A stretch of 64,000 nucleotides of DNA. Origin: Paulinella micropora (lineage: Eukaryota; Cercozoa; Imbricatea; Euglyphida; Paulinellidae). The notes below the pieces were generated by a model, which was not told the DNA's origin, ran no database searches, and saw only the letters and a list, made by a program, of their open reading frames with translations. Below are positions 37,225-47,263 of this stretch, piece by piece (position 1 is the first letter of the stretch; each line of letters begins with the position of its first letter). The stretch is taken from assembly GCA_019918135.1 (NCBI GenBank), contig WBZZ01002865.1:62001-126000 (forward strand), in the 5' to 3' direction. Both the position numbers and the translations under genes were made by a program.

Positions 37225-39536
37225 AAGAAGGGGAGGGCACAATCCTAAAAAAATTGCCTCGGAGGGAAAAAAATGAAATTAGAGCCTTAGATCCCTAGGA
37301 GTGTGAGTGCACCGGGGCGCAGCTCGGAGCCGACTGAGCCATGCTAGGCCCGTCCGAGCCTGTGCTCTGCCGCACAAAAGCTGCGCTCGCACGCTACTAA
37401 GGGTCTAAGGCTCTAAATTGCCCCGCGGGGAAATACGTCCCATTTTTCTCTCCCCTCCCCCCTTTTTGTCAGAGGACGGTGTGGGAGGGGAGGGGGGGGA
37501 AGAGAAGGGGAGGGGGGAGAGAAGGGGAGGGGGGGAGAAGGGGAGGGCACGATCCTAAAAAAATTGCCTCGGGGGGGAAAAAAATGAAATTAGAGCCTTA
37601 GATCCCTAGGAGTGTGAGTGCGCCGGGGCGCAGCTCGGAGCCGACTGAGCCGTGCTGGGCCCGCCCGAGCCGTGCTAGGCCCGTCCGAGCCTGTGCTCTG
37701 CCGCACAAAAGCTGCGCTCGCACGCTACTAAGGGTCTAAGGCTCTAAATTGCCCCGCGGGGAAATACGTCCCATTTTTCTCTCCCCTCCCCCCTTTTTGT
37801 CAGAGGACGGTGTGGGAGGGGAGGGGGGGAAGAGAAGGGGAGGGGGGAGAGAAGGGGAGGGGGGGAGAAGGGGAGGGCACGATCCTAAAAAAATTGCCTC
37901 GGGGGGGAAAAAAATGAAATTAGAGCCTTAGATCCCTAGGAGTGTGAGTGCGCCGGGGCGCAGCTCGGAGCCGACTGAGCCGTGCTGGGCCCGCCCGAGC
38001 CGTGCTAGGCCCGTCCGAGCCTGTGCTCTGCCGCACAAAAGCTGCGCTCGCACGCTACTCAGGGTCTAAGGCTCTAAATTGCCCCGCGGGGAAATACGTC
38101 CCATTTTTCTCTCCCCTCCCCCCTTTTTGTCAGAGGACGGTGTGGGAGGGGAGGGGGGGGAAAGAGAAGGGGAGGGGGAGAGAAGGGGAGGGGGGGGAGA
38201 AGGGGAGGGCACGATCCTAAAAAAATTGCCTCGGGGGGAAAAAAAATGAAATTAGAGCCTTAGATCCCTAGGAGTGTGAGTGCGCCGGGGCGCAGCTCGG
38301 AGCCGACTGAGCCGTGCTGGGCCCGCCCGAGCCGTGCTAGGCCCGTCCGAGCCTGTGCTCTGCCGCACAAAAGCTGCGCTCGCATGCTACTAAGGGTCTA
38401 AGGCTCTAAATTGCCCCGCGGGGAAATACGTCCAATTTTTCTCTCCCCTCCCCCCTTTTTGTCAGAGGACGGTGTGGGAGGGGAGGGGGGGGAAGAGAAG
38501 GGGAGGGGGGAGAGAAGGGGAGGGGGGGAGGGCACGATCCTAAAAAAATTGCCTCGGGGGGGAAAAAAATGAAATTAGAGCCTTAGATCCCTAGGAGTGA
38601 GAGCGCGCCGGGGCGCAGCTCGGAGCCGACTGAGCCGTGCTAGGCCCGTCCGAGCCGTGCTAGGCCCGTCCGAGCCTGTGCTCTGCCACACAAAAGCTGC
38701 GCTCGCACGCTACTCAGGGTCTAAGGCTCTAAATTGCCCCGCGGGGAAATACATCCCATTTTTCTCTCCCCTCCCCCCTTTTTGTCAGAGGACGGTGTGG
38801 GAGGGGAGAGAAGAAGAGAAGGGGAGGGGAGGGGGGAGAGAAGGGGAGGGCACGATCCTAAAAAAATTGCCTCGGGGGGGAAAAAAATGAAATTAGAGCC
38901 TTAGATCCCTAGGAGTGTGAGCGCGCCGGGGCGCAGCTTGGAGCCGCCCGAGCCGTGCAAGGCCCGCCCGAGCCGTGCTAGGCCCGTCCGAGCCTGTGCT
39001 CTGCCACACAAAAGCTGCGCTCGCACGCTACTCAGGGTCTAAGGCTCTAAATTGCCCCGCGGGGAAATACATCCCATTTTTCTCTCCCCTCCCCCCTTTT
39101 TGTCAGAGGACGGTGTGGGAGGGGAGAGAAGAAGAGAAGGGGAGGGGGAGAGAGAAGGGGAGGGCACGATCCTAAAAAAAATTGCCTCGGGGGCAAAAAA
39201 AATGAAATTAGAGCCTTAGATCCCTAGGAGTGTGAGTGCGCCGGGGCGCAGCTTGGAGCCGCCCGAGCCGTGCTAGACCCGTCCGAGCCTGTGCTCTGCC
39301 GCGCAAGAGCTGCGCCCGCACGCTACTAAGGGTCTAAGGCTCTAAATTGCCCCGCGGGGAAATACGTCCTATTTTTCTCTCCCCTCCCCCCTTTTTGTCA
39401 GAGGACGGTGTGGGAGGGGGGAAGAGAAGGGGAGGGGGGAAAAGAAGGGGAGGGGGGAAAAGAAGGGGAGGGCACGATCCTAAAAAAATTGCCTCGGGGG
39501 GAAAAAAATGAAATTAGAGCCTTAGATCCCTACTAA
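37225..39536 (+). repeat. tandem array, seven units of ~306-332 bp plus partial ends
   Basis: The word GAGCCTTAGATCCCTA recurs at about 37282, 37593, 37923, 38255, 38578, 38896, 39211 and (cut) 39517. Each unit contains a palindromic pair AAATTAGAGCCTTAGA ... TCTAAGGCTCTAAATT about 150 bases apart enclosing a GC-rich core with short internal repeats (CGAGCCGTGCTAGGCCCGTC). Then come GCCCCGCGGGGAAATACGTC, a pyrimidine tract, GTCAGAGGACGGTGTGGGAG, variable purine/G tracts and CACGATCCTAAAAAAATTGC. The unit size varies through the purine tract and the number of internal core repeats. Open frames over it are artefacts. Confidence 0.95.
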
Positions 39537-39537
39537 G

Positions 39538-39780
39538 GATTCTGGTTTCTGTCGGGTGTGTCACAAACAAGCTCCTCTCTTGGCAGTTCGTCGCCGCGGG
39601 AGCTTAGAGTAGGCCTGCTTTTCAGCAACTCGCCAGCTCAGGAGTACTTGGTTGGCGAGCAGAAAAGTATCCCGGCCTGGGTTCTAGCTAATGCGGTTGT
39701 TTCCAAATTCCTGCAGGACAGAAATAAGAAAGTGTAAAATTTTTTATTAAAGTTCAGGTCGGACAGCAAACAAAGTCTTA
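39538..39780 (+). pseudogene. mosaic fragment of the 25376-26443 locus and its 3' flank
   Basis: Successive pieces match, in order, the source locus between about 25843 and 26640, with several internal stretches missing. The pieces meet at very short matching words. It starts directly at the end of the tandem array and ends at CAAAGTCTTACACTTGGGG, a word of another dispersed repeat. It is a non-functional copy. Confidence 0.8.
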
Positions 39781-39806
39781 CACTTGGGGAAGAACGTGGG
39801 CGAGAT

Positions 39807-40382
39807 TCAAGAAATGTGAATTTTGCCGCTCCTGACCCAGTGTGTGAGTCGCAGGCGCCGCCGCGTCCACCTGGCGGCGCTCGGCTGCAGTGGCTGCCGG
39901 CGTGCGCTGCCAGAAGTGACGTGTAAGCCAGCCACGGGCAGCTCGGGCATGTCGCGAAACAGACTACACTTGGTCTTGTGTTCTCTGCCATACCTGCAAA
40001 AGGCTGCTGCCTTGCGCGCCGCTATGCTTCCTGTGTAGACCAGCTTCTCGCTATCTAGAAATTCTCGGAAGCTTGCGTTCACGACATCCGACATTAACAT
40101 ATAGTTACGCGCATGGTCAAGGCCTCCCCATCGCTTCGGTACTATATAATCAACATGTGCCCGGACGCCTCCTGGCTGGAAGTAAGGTGCTAGCAGAGGA
40201 TGTCTACGACGGGCGCGTGCCCATTCGCGCGCTTCCAACAAAGAGAGAGGTTTCCTTAGATTGACTAGCTCTGCAAAGTCTCCGAGGTAAACTGGCTCGG
40301 TTGTCAGAATCTGTACGTTCTTGTGCCGACGCGCCAGCTCCTCTAATTTACGCCGCAGACTTAGCTGGTCTGCGCTGGCCAT
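39807..40382 (-). CDS. HNH-type endonuclease-like protein, 191 aa
   Basis: The ATG at 40382 begins MASADQLSLRRKLEEL. The core HVDYIVPKRWGGLDHARNYMLM is the HNH-like motif, preceded by PVYLGDFAELVNLRK. Both blocks match the longer gene at 6575-7315. The C-terminal 60 residues are Arg-rich and could be a remnant of a different frame, since the relation to the paralogue fades there. It is also the closest relative of the relic at 12268-12422. A selfish nuclease or repair enzyme is possible. Confidence 0.75.
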   Translation of the reverse strand: MASADQLSLRRKLEELARRHKNVQILTTEPVYLGDFAELVNLRKPLSLLEAREWARARRRHPLLAPYFQPGGVRAHVDYIVPKRWGGLDHARNYMLMSDVVNASFREFLDSEKLVYTGSIAARKAAAFCRYGREHKTKCSLFRDMPELPVAGLHVTSGSARRQPLQPSAARWTRRRLRLTHWVRSGKIHIS

Positions 40383-40449
40383 CTTGACTTTTCCCCAACT
40401 CTTTTATAAGAAGAACCGCTATCCAAGCGATGGGTGGTAGCCACAGGGG

Positions 40450-42533
40450 CTAATCCGTGTCCAGTGCTTTGTCCAAGCGATTGTGCCAACCAGCAATTGT
40501 GTCTACGTGCGCGTTCCTCTCCGCTTCTGGCAACGACAATACTTGCGCGGCGGAGTGCGGGGAAAGCAAGATGTGGCCTAGGTACGCGAGTTGCCGCGCG
40601 TAACCAGCCACTAGCTTTTGGGAGTAGCTGTCCCACCAGCCGACGAGTCCGCGCACGCTGGCTTGTAGCGCCTGCAGAACTCGCGGTTGCAATTCGGCCC
40701 GCAGCAACTCCAGACGGGTCTGGTACGAGCCGGGCCCAGATACCCCGGCCACGCGGGCACACAACCAGACTGCAAGCTTCTTTTTCCACTAGCTCGAACA
40801 CCTCGTGGCTGAGATGCCAGGTTTTCTGGTTGGGTGGCGCTCCGGTGGAGTACGCGTCTCCTTTCCGGCGCAGAATGGCGGTCAGGACGCTGTGATGCTC
40901 GATCTGTTCGTGGCAGTAGCGGGCCGCCAGAGGGCCCGCTATTGCCTCTGCCGTTTTGTCGCTCTTTACACTGCGCTCTAAACTGTTGTGGACCTCGTTA
41001 AAAAAAGCCCGTCGCCAATCTTCGGCCTGCCGCTCGAGGCACGCGCTGACGCGGCCGTTGAATTCTGCACAGTCGTGCCCCGCTTCATCCACCGCTGCTC
41101 CCAAGCGTAACTGTAGCAGTTGCAGCAGCTGCTTTTCGTGTTTCGCCATCACCGGCCGCAGCACGCTTCGCCGCAGGTATTTGCGCAGCGCCGGCACCCC
41201 TGTATGGCGTTTCTTTTGCCACACGGAGGCACCGGTGCCTTCCTTGAGCCGTGCGTAGTCCCGGGGGCTGGTCGCGTGCACTGAGATCTGCAGGCCGGCC
41301 GGCGCCTGGCCCAGCAGCTCCTTGACCTGGCCCGCAACAATTTCTTCCAGGCTTTGGCGCACAAAGGCGTTGCGCGCGAGGGCCGCCCACACCTGCGCTT
41401 GGGCGCCGTTGCTGCGCAGTGCCTCGCGCACGGGTCTGCCGTTCTGTAGTTTCCCGCGTTTCCTGACCCACCAGCGGCACGCGTTCAGCAGTGTTCTGTG
41501 CCCCTTAATGCAGCACGCCAACCCCCCAGTGCACGGCTCAGGCTTGTCGGGCTTCCCCACACAAAAGCCCAACAGCTTCGTGCTCCCTTCCAGCTCTTCA
41601 GGCTCCAGCCCGGTGTCGCTCTTGGTCAGCACGAGCGCCAGCCTGTTCAGGCGGCCGTGCTGTACGCACATCTGCACTGCCCGAGCGAACTTGCCAGTGT
41701 TCTGTCGGTTTGTTAGGGCGCGCGTGATGTCGGCCACCAGCAACACACAGTCCGCCTGTGGCAGGTATTGTTCCCACACATTGTCGCGCAACTGGTTGCT
41801 GTCGCCGCCGAGCCTGGCAGGTCGCACAGTACCAGCCCGCCACAGTTACTCGACGGTCGCTGGCGCAGCAGTTGAAAACGCTCCCTGACCACTACCTTCT
41901 GCACACAGCCCCAGCGCGGCACGCAGGTTGTTGTGCGTCGTCGCTTGCACGCCGGCTGCCCTGGCTCGCGTGCGGCATGGGCGTACGCGAACGCCGCCTC
42001 TAGCGCCGCCCGCGCATCCCGGCCCCTAAACCGCACGTGTGTGCCCAACGCGGCGTGTAACTCTGGGTACCACGCTTCGAGCTCCTGCAGCGTTAGGCCA
42101 CGCTTTGTTAGTCGCGCCTCCAGCCCCGTGTAGATCTCGCACAAGGTCTGCAACGCCTCCGAGCGCGCCTTGGATTCTTGGCGGCCGAAGCCCAAGTCCA
42201 GCAGCAACGGCCGTATTCTTGCCTGCCAGATATCCCGCGCGTAGAAGCAAAGCTCAACCTCGAAGTAAACGGTGTCTGCGAATTCGAAATGCAGGGGCAC
42301 TGCGTGCAAGACGTACCCTGCGCACCAGACAGGGGCAGGTCCTCGTCTAACAACTGCGACAGTAGCTTGCTCTTGCCGACGCCCGATTCGCCAGTGATAA
42401 CTACCAGCAGGGGTCCAGGCCCCTCGCTCAGCTCGCGCTCCAGGTGCGCGTGCTCCGCTTCCCCCAGCGCCAGTTTGATGTCCTTGTCCTGCAGGGCCTT
42501 CCGCAGCTCTGAGTATGTCGAGCGCCGGCGCAT
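40450..42533 (-). pseudogene. dynamin-like large GTPase gene, broken (about three breaks)
   Basis: The ATG at 42533 begins MRRRSTYSELRKAL. GTPase signatures are present: P-loop ITGESGVGKSKL, DLPG (G3) and LVLTKSD (G4). After these comes a long helical region (ELLRAELQPRVLQALQASVRGL at the end) like the stalk of dynamin/GBP-type proteins. These parts are in different frames, so the gene is broken about three times. Such GTPases remodel membranes or act in immunity in eukaryotes. Composition is GC-rich like the F-box genes. Confidence 0.75.
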
Positions 42534-42599
42534 TTGTTTCAGGAGACGAAGATGTTGGCCCTTTTTCTCTTGCCTGAGTTTTTTAGCTCTTACAATGCC

Positions 42600-43040
42600 A
42601 CTGAAAACTAGGAGAGGGAGAGAGAAGGGGGAAAAAGGGGAGTGAGTTTTTCCTGGGGGGGCGCGGCCTCCTCGCCCCCCCTCCTCTCCCTCCTCTTCCT
42701 CCCGCCGTTTTGGTTCTCCCGGGCCAAGAAACGCAAGACCTTCTGAGAATGTACAAAAAAAAAAAAAATAAAAAAAAATCCTTGACAGAATTTTAATCTT
42801 GGGCGCTGTCAACGTCCAGAATGTCGTATAATCTGTAATTGCCGAAATGTCCTTTGCGGCTTCTGTCACGCGGTAAGTGCTCGATATGTTCGTGAATTGT
42901 TTTGCACTTTCGTGGTTTATTAAACTTGGTTGAAGGGTAATATATACTGATTGGATTGAAATCTTAGAGAGGTGAACCCCTCCAGAGACCGGCAGGCAGC
43001 TGGAAGGGAGAAAGGGCAGCACGCGGCACATCCCCCTCCC
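42600..43040. other. intergenic, no gene seen
   Basis: It contains purine/C tracts, an A-run with AATAAAAAAAATCCTTGAC (a word of the CACTGAGAACTAGG family), and unique AT-rich sequence. This region lies upstream of the GTPase start on the minus strand. Confidence 0.45.
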
Positions 43041-43076
43041 TTCTCAGAGCGGGGGCAAAGCCCCCCGAGCCCCCCT

Positions 43077-43792
43077 TCAGCCCGCACCAGCGGGCTGTAG
43101 CAGTCTCAAGAGAATGTTGCGACTGGCGTTCATGTCGCGCCCGTGCTGGAGCGCGCACCACTGGCAGCTGTACGTCTTCGCGGCTTTGATGCCTCTCCAC
43201 AGCGCCCCGCATTGCGTACACGCCTGTGCCACCCCGCTAGCGCGGGCTGGAATGGAGAAAAGGGGGGTCACGGGGGGCGGCGCCCCCCGCATCTGGCGGC
43301 TTTCTTGTGCACGTCCTGGACCCTGTTGTAGATCTTGTCGCGCACTTGAGTAATAGCGCGCCGTAGGCGCCAGCGGTTCCGCTTCTTGCTGCTGTCCTTA
43401 GCCAGTAGCGCGACCTTGCTTAGCAGATTGTCGATGTGTTTCTGCAATCGGTACATGCGTGCAATGGACCCGCGGCCCCATTCGGTTATCGCGCCCGAGT
43501 CCGCGTGGTACATGGTAAGAAAGCTCCTGACACCCGGGTCGATGCTCACTACATGATTGGAGTCCAGCCCGCTGCCGCGGGCTGAAAGTGTAGCAAGGGG
43601 GGCGCGGGGGGCTTGCCCCCCGGACTCATTCCAGAACGGTGCATAAGCTTTCGGCGGGGGCTCTGGAGGAGGCTGCGCGGGCCTGAACTTTTTCTCCCGG
43701 GCCTTTTCTTCTCGTGGGCAACCCGCCGGCGTGGGCTGAAGGGGTGGCTCGGGGGGCCATGCATTCTTGTCCCAGAGAGTGAGCCGCCTCAT
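43077..43792 (-). mobile_element. Fanzor/TnpB-like RNA-guided nuclease remnant, invaded by GC palindromes
   Basis: The RuvC-I motif VSIDPGVRSFLTMYHADSGAI is present with its Asp. A helical YRLQKHIDNLLSKVALL...RWRLRRAITQVRDKIYNRVQDVHKKAA stretch follows. Then come the zinc-ribbon ACTQCGALWRGIKAAKTYSCQWC and the RuvC-III motif HGRDMNASRNIL. These are the defining parts of TnpB/Fanzor in the right order. The segment between the helical part and the zinc ribbon (where RuvC-II Glu lies) is missing, and the N-terminal wedge region is largely absent. At least three short palindromes of the form AGCCCGCnnnGCGGGCT, often with G/C tracts, interrupt it. It is therefore inactive by itself. No target-site duplication or guide RNA scaffold could be defined by eye. 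Confidence 0.85.
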
Positions 43793-43841
43793 TGGAGAGG
43801 TTACTCGTTGGATGGATTAGATGGAGCCTGTAAAGGAAACA

Positions 43842-43940
43842 GGACCCATAAAGCCAAGGGCAGGGCCATGTCCGTACCTGGTCACAAAGTGACCAGGTTA
43901 AATTTGTGGGTTTAGAGGGAGAGCAGAAATAAACAAACTT
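43842..43940 (+). repeat. dispersed repeat (GTACCTGGTCAC family), copy 2
   Basis: Same order of words as 23012-23101, here with the perfect inverted repeat CCTGGTCAC AAA GTGACCAGG. It lies just upstream of the Fanzor remnant on that element's coding strand. Confidence 0.7.
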
Positions 43941-44094
43941 TCTTTTTCGGAGCCAGCAGGGGGGGGGGGAGGTGGAGGGCAGGGAGGGAGAGGAAGGGGG
44001 GAAGAAGGGGAAGGGGAGTGCTCCCCCCCTCCCTTCCTTCTGTTCCCGTTGTCCCCTGCTACCCCCCCTCCCCCTCGTCCCTTGTTTGCGCGCC

Positions 44095-44170
44095 AAGACT
44101 TTGTAAATTACGCTGAATTAAAGTTTGACAAGATCTTACACTTTACACTGAGAACTAGGACGAGCTTTAA
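44095..44170 (+). repeat. CACTGAGAACTAGG-family repeat
   Basis: ACGCTGAATTAAAGTTTGAC, AAGATCTTACACTTTACACT and GAGAACTAGGACGAGC match copies at 53930, 54090, 54200, 59430 and 62430. Preceded by CTCGTCCCTTGTTTGCGCG, a word that precedes MITE-like copies elsewhere. Confidence 0.7.
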
Positions 44171-44237
44171 TAAAAATTTTGTTTAATCTTTGTAATCAAT
44201 CAACCGACGCTACGCCCCTGTTTTAGCTTTTCTTTGT

Positions 44238-45230
44238 CTATTGAAGTTCGGCGGTTTTACACTTGGCGGCAGCCACTACGCAGGCGTCCCGGGCCGCTGG
44301 CCACAAGAGTGACCACACTTGCAGAGGAGACTGCGTGCTCTCGGCGGAACTGACCTCGATGCTGAGATTTTGCAGCACGCGCTTCAACAAGTTCATCAAG
44401 GCCACTACTTCGTCGTGCTTGTCTTCCGTCCACTCTGCGACGTGGATGTCTGGACCCCAGACAAAATTGTCTTCTCCGTAGCCCACGAGGTGCCGTAGGT
44501 CGCGCCTCACCGACTGCCCGGCCGGCAAGGCGAGCGGAACGCACCACGCGGTGGACGGCTCGTGCTCCTTTTGTGCGCGCAGCACAATCAGCAACGCAGG
44601 TACCTCCCAATTGACTCCCGAGCCGGGGTTGCAGCCAAAGCACATCATTAGCGGGGCCAGCACGGGCCGCGTAGCATCGTAGTGTTCCCAGGCATAAAAC
44701 TCCTCTTGGACCGCGTCCAGGCACTCCTTAAGGTTGCTTTCCCACTTCTGTTCGTCTTCGTCGTACTGCAGAACAAGGTCGGTGTCCAGCCGGCGGGTTA
44801 CCCACGTGCAGCAGCCGCGCCGAGCTTTCGCTTTTGGGATGTTGGCCACGGCACGCAACACCGCCAGGGCGTGGCGGACCTCGAGGGTCGGCCGCTGCAA
44901 TTGGCCGTGGACCCACTCTGCTGTTGTGGCGGCGGCCCCGGAAGATCGCAGCAGGCGTAGCAACTCCTTGCCCGCCTTCGCGTTGGCTCTCGCTACCTGG
45001 GCCCATGCTGACTGTGGGTGCTTCAATGACGGGCTGCGGTACTGGCTCCACTCCGTCAGTTTGCTTTGGACCCACGCTTCTGCGCCCGCGTCGTCTTTGG
45101 CATCGGCTAACAGCAGGCTGGCCGAGGGCACAAAGGGTTCGACCACCGGCTGTGCACGGCAGGCAGAGCTGGCCGGTGTGTCACTGTCGCCTCCGAAGTT
45201 AGTGCAGAGCCTTTTGCGCGGCCGCGACAT
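44238..45230 (-). CDS. hypothetical protein, 330 aa
   Basis: The ATG at 45230 begins MSRPRKRLCTNFGGD; a basic start may be a nuclear signal. Residues 55-150 are Ala-rich helical repeats (AWVQSKLTEW, EWVHGQLQRP, TWVTRRLDTD), where a W-V..L pattern repeats three times. The rest is globular with Cys and Trp (LMMCFGCNPGSGVNWEVPALLIVLRAQKE). No family recognised. Intact and GC-rich. Confidence 0.8.
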   Translation of the reverse strand: MSRPRKRLCTNFGGDSDTPASSACRAQPVVEPFVPSASLLLADAKDDAGAEAWVQSKLTEWSQYRSPSLKHPQSAWAQVARANAKAGKELLRLLRSSGAAATTAEWVHGQLQRPTLEVRHALAVLRAVANIPKAKARRGCCTWVTRRLDTDLVLQYDEDEQKWESNLKECLDAVQEEFYAWEHYDATRPVLAPLMMCFGCNPGSGVNWEVPALLIVLRAQKEHEPSTAWCVPLALPAGQSVRRDLRHLVGYGEDNFVWGPDIHVAEWTEDKHDEVVALMNLLKRVLQNLSIEVSSAESTQSPLQVWSLLWPAARDACVVAAAKCKTAELQ

Positions 45231-45469
45231 GGCCGGGCAGCAGAAGCAGGCAGAAGGTCTTTTTGACCGCCTAGACGCGGGGCGTCGACCCCCCTCCCCC
45301 CACTCGGAGCGCCGAGGGGGTGGGGCACCCCCCCCCCCTTCCCTCCACTGAGGGGGGAGGGTTTTTCCCCCCTCGCCCTTTCCCTTTTTTTCGTCTTGTT
45401 ATTTATAGTATATTCTTAATTGGAAAAAATATTTGCGTGAAAGGCCGAGCACAGAAAAGGTAGTACTAG

Positions 45470-46390
45470 GTGCATTTGTTCCTGGAAATCCTCCAGGCTG
45501 TTGTTGTGGGGTCTGTAATAGCGTCCTGCAAAGACTGCGGCAAAGTACGTCGCGGAAAAATACCCATGCACACAGAATTTTCTACGTGGGATAATTCCAG
45601 ACGATACGTCAATGATAACGGAGAAGCTGTCGTGACCTCCTACGACTTTTCTGTTGACCAGTTGAGCTACAAATGGAACAAAGCGCCAATTGACTTACGA
45701 TCTGGGGTGCGTAATATTTCGGTAATTACACCAGAACCCATGTCTATACCCATTGAGACGGCCGACGTGAACAAAATTCAAGCTGACATCAAGTCTCAAT
45801 CTACCAAAATCCGACTAGCAACAAAATCTCTTAAGGAAGAAAAAGAGCAACTGCACCGGGCCGAACCGAGAGATTCCACAAAGCTAGCAGGAGCCAGAGT
45901 CGAGAAACAACTACAAGATTTAGACTTGCTGCAGCAGCAGGTAGATGAGTACTCGACTTGGGTAAGAAAGCTTCAAGCAAAGGCAAGCCGACCTGCAGAA
46001 ATACAGAAAATTACTAGGGATCAGAGGGGGCTAGTGGAATTTGCAATAAAGTCTTTAGAAGATTGTACGATACCAAAGGGTAGACCGAACGCGACAGGGG
46101 GGAAAGCTTCGACAAGCGAGGGAGTCGAGATGCTAACGATTCTGAAGCAATGGGATCAGCGTGGCTTTCCACCACCCAACTTCAAGAAAGTCGCTGAAAG
46201 TTACCTGGAATTCAAGTGGATTCCTCGATATCAATTTTACCAGGGCGATATATCGTGGCATACATCCGGGAAGGAGATGGCGCATTTCTTTAAAGCGACC
46301 CTTCGACGTATATGTAGTGTTACACCTTCGTCAGCGGTAGATTTGCAACCCGTGCTCTGGATGGCAGAAAAGGAATGGCCTAATGAGTGA
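45470..46390 (+). CDS. hypothetical protein, ~306 aa, CxxC N-terminus and coiled coil
   Basis: The frame opens without an ATG at 45470 (GTG); the first ATG is at 45566. The conserved CKDCGKVRR, matched by CETCGKPKK in the copy at 62981, lies before this ATG. The start is therefore uncertain and may come from splicing (an acceptor-like CTGTAATAG is close). TWDNSRRYVNDNGEAVVTSY is shared with the relative (EWDNSRRYASSEGEAIITKY). A coiled coil covers about 100-185 (STKIRLATKSLKEEKEQLHRAE...QLQDLDLLQQQVDEY). The C-terminal SYLEFKWIPRYQFYQGDISW is shared with the relatives at 62981 and 32153. Function unknown. Confidence 0.75.
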   Translation: MHLFLEILQAVVVGSVIASCKDCGKVRRGKIPMHTEFSTWDNSRRYVNDNGEAVVTSYDFSVDQLSYKWNKAPIDLRSGVRNISVITPEPMSIPIETADVNKIQADIKSQSTKIRLATKSLKEEKEQLHRAEPRDSTKLAGARVEKQLQDLDLLQQQVDEYSTWVRKLQAKASRPAEIQKITRDQRGLVEFAIKSLEDCTIPKGRPNATGGKASTSEGVEMLTILKQWDQRGFPPPNFKKVAESYLEFKWIPRYQFYQGDISWHTSGKEMAHFFKATLRRICSVTPSSAVDLQPVLWMAEKEWPNE

Positions 46391-47036
46391 ATTATTAGAC
46401 GCAGCTACATGAATGAATGGACACTTGCGGCTTCAGATTGCTATGATTCCTCATGCCTGGCCAACTACACCAATCTGAGTACACCGGCGCAGTGGGTTGT
46501 ACAGTGTTGGGAATTGCTTTGTTGATATTGGTTTTCTAAAGCAAAACAAGAAAGAAAAAGTTTATTTGTTTGGTACAAGTGACGATGACCGCATTAAAAT
46601 CTCAGTTCATTTGCAGTGCAGTTGGAACGATAATTCAGGCATTGGACAACGAGGCCACACGTCGTAGACTTTGGCAACTTCCGGCGTGGTTTCTTGAAAT
46701 ACTATACTCCGGCCGGAGTGGCAGGAACCCTCTTGGGGGCTCGTAGGCAGACCCGTTCGTGCCGCAAGATTAAAAATGGGGCGTACTTTTACTTTTGTGG
46801 CCGCTGGGGATTAGTCCATCAAAATTACGGACCCGCTCGTGTGTAGGCTGGCAAGTCAAACAAGCAGGCGGCCCGCCTAAATGTAAGGATCGATTTCTGC
46901 CCTTGGTTTGGTTTGGTCTGGCACAGCCAACTGTGGGGGTCTCGTCGTCATGATGAGAAAAAGAACAGGCAAAAAGGAGCGATAAAGAGAAAAACTCCCC
47001 GGCATACAGGGAGCGGAGCGCCGAAGGGAGAAGAGC
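46391..47036. other. long intergenic stretch, no gene seen
   Basis: Unique sequence of moderate GC. It includes ATTGGTTTTCTAAAGCAAAAC and short ORFs only. No repeat family recognised before 47037. Confidence 0.4.
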
Positions 47037-47140
47037 AACCCCCCCCCCCATCTACTCTCACCGTTGCGTGGGGGGGGAGCACCCCCCCCCCCCATCTACT
47101 ACTCACTGTTGTGTGTGGGGGGGGGGCGCCCCCCTCCCCG
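47037..47140 (+). repeat. two tandem ~50-bp copies with C-run/G-run palindromes
   Basis: CCCCCATCTACTCTCACCGTTGCGTGGGGGG and CCCCCATCTACTACTCACTGTTGTGTGTGGGGG follow each other (each quoted in part: shared words CATCTACT, CACTGTTG). Each begins with a C-run and ends with a G-run, so each can form a hairpin. Confidence 0.7.
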
Positions 47141-47263
47141 CACCACAACCCAGACTGGATGCGCCTGCGCGCAGCTGGCACTAATCAGCAATTTGGTGAA
47201 AAGCAAGGCACAGCAAAGAGAAAGGTCCCGTCGGAACCTCCTGACAGGAGAAGAAGCAAGAAA

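Noticed and set aside
37749-39175. Repeated ORFs of ~60-97 codons in the tandem array
   Set aside because: They are identical by repetition, shift with purine-tract length, and have no conserved protein-like pattern.
46913-47263. N-terminal part of the 215-codon frame ending at 47560
   Set aside because: It reads through C-run/G-run tandem repeats; the likely start is the ATG at 47264.
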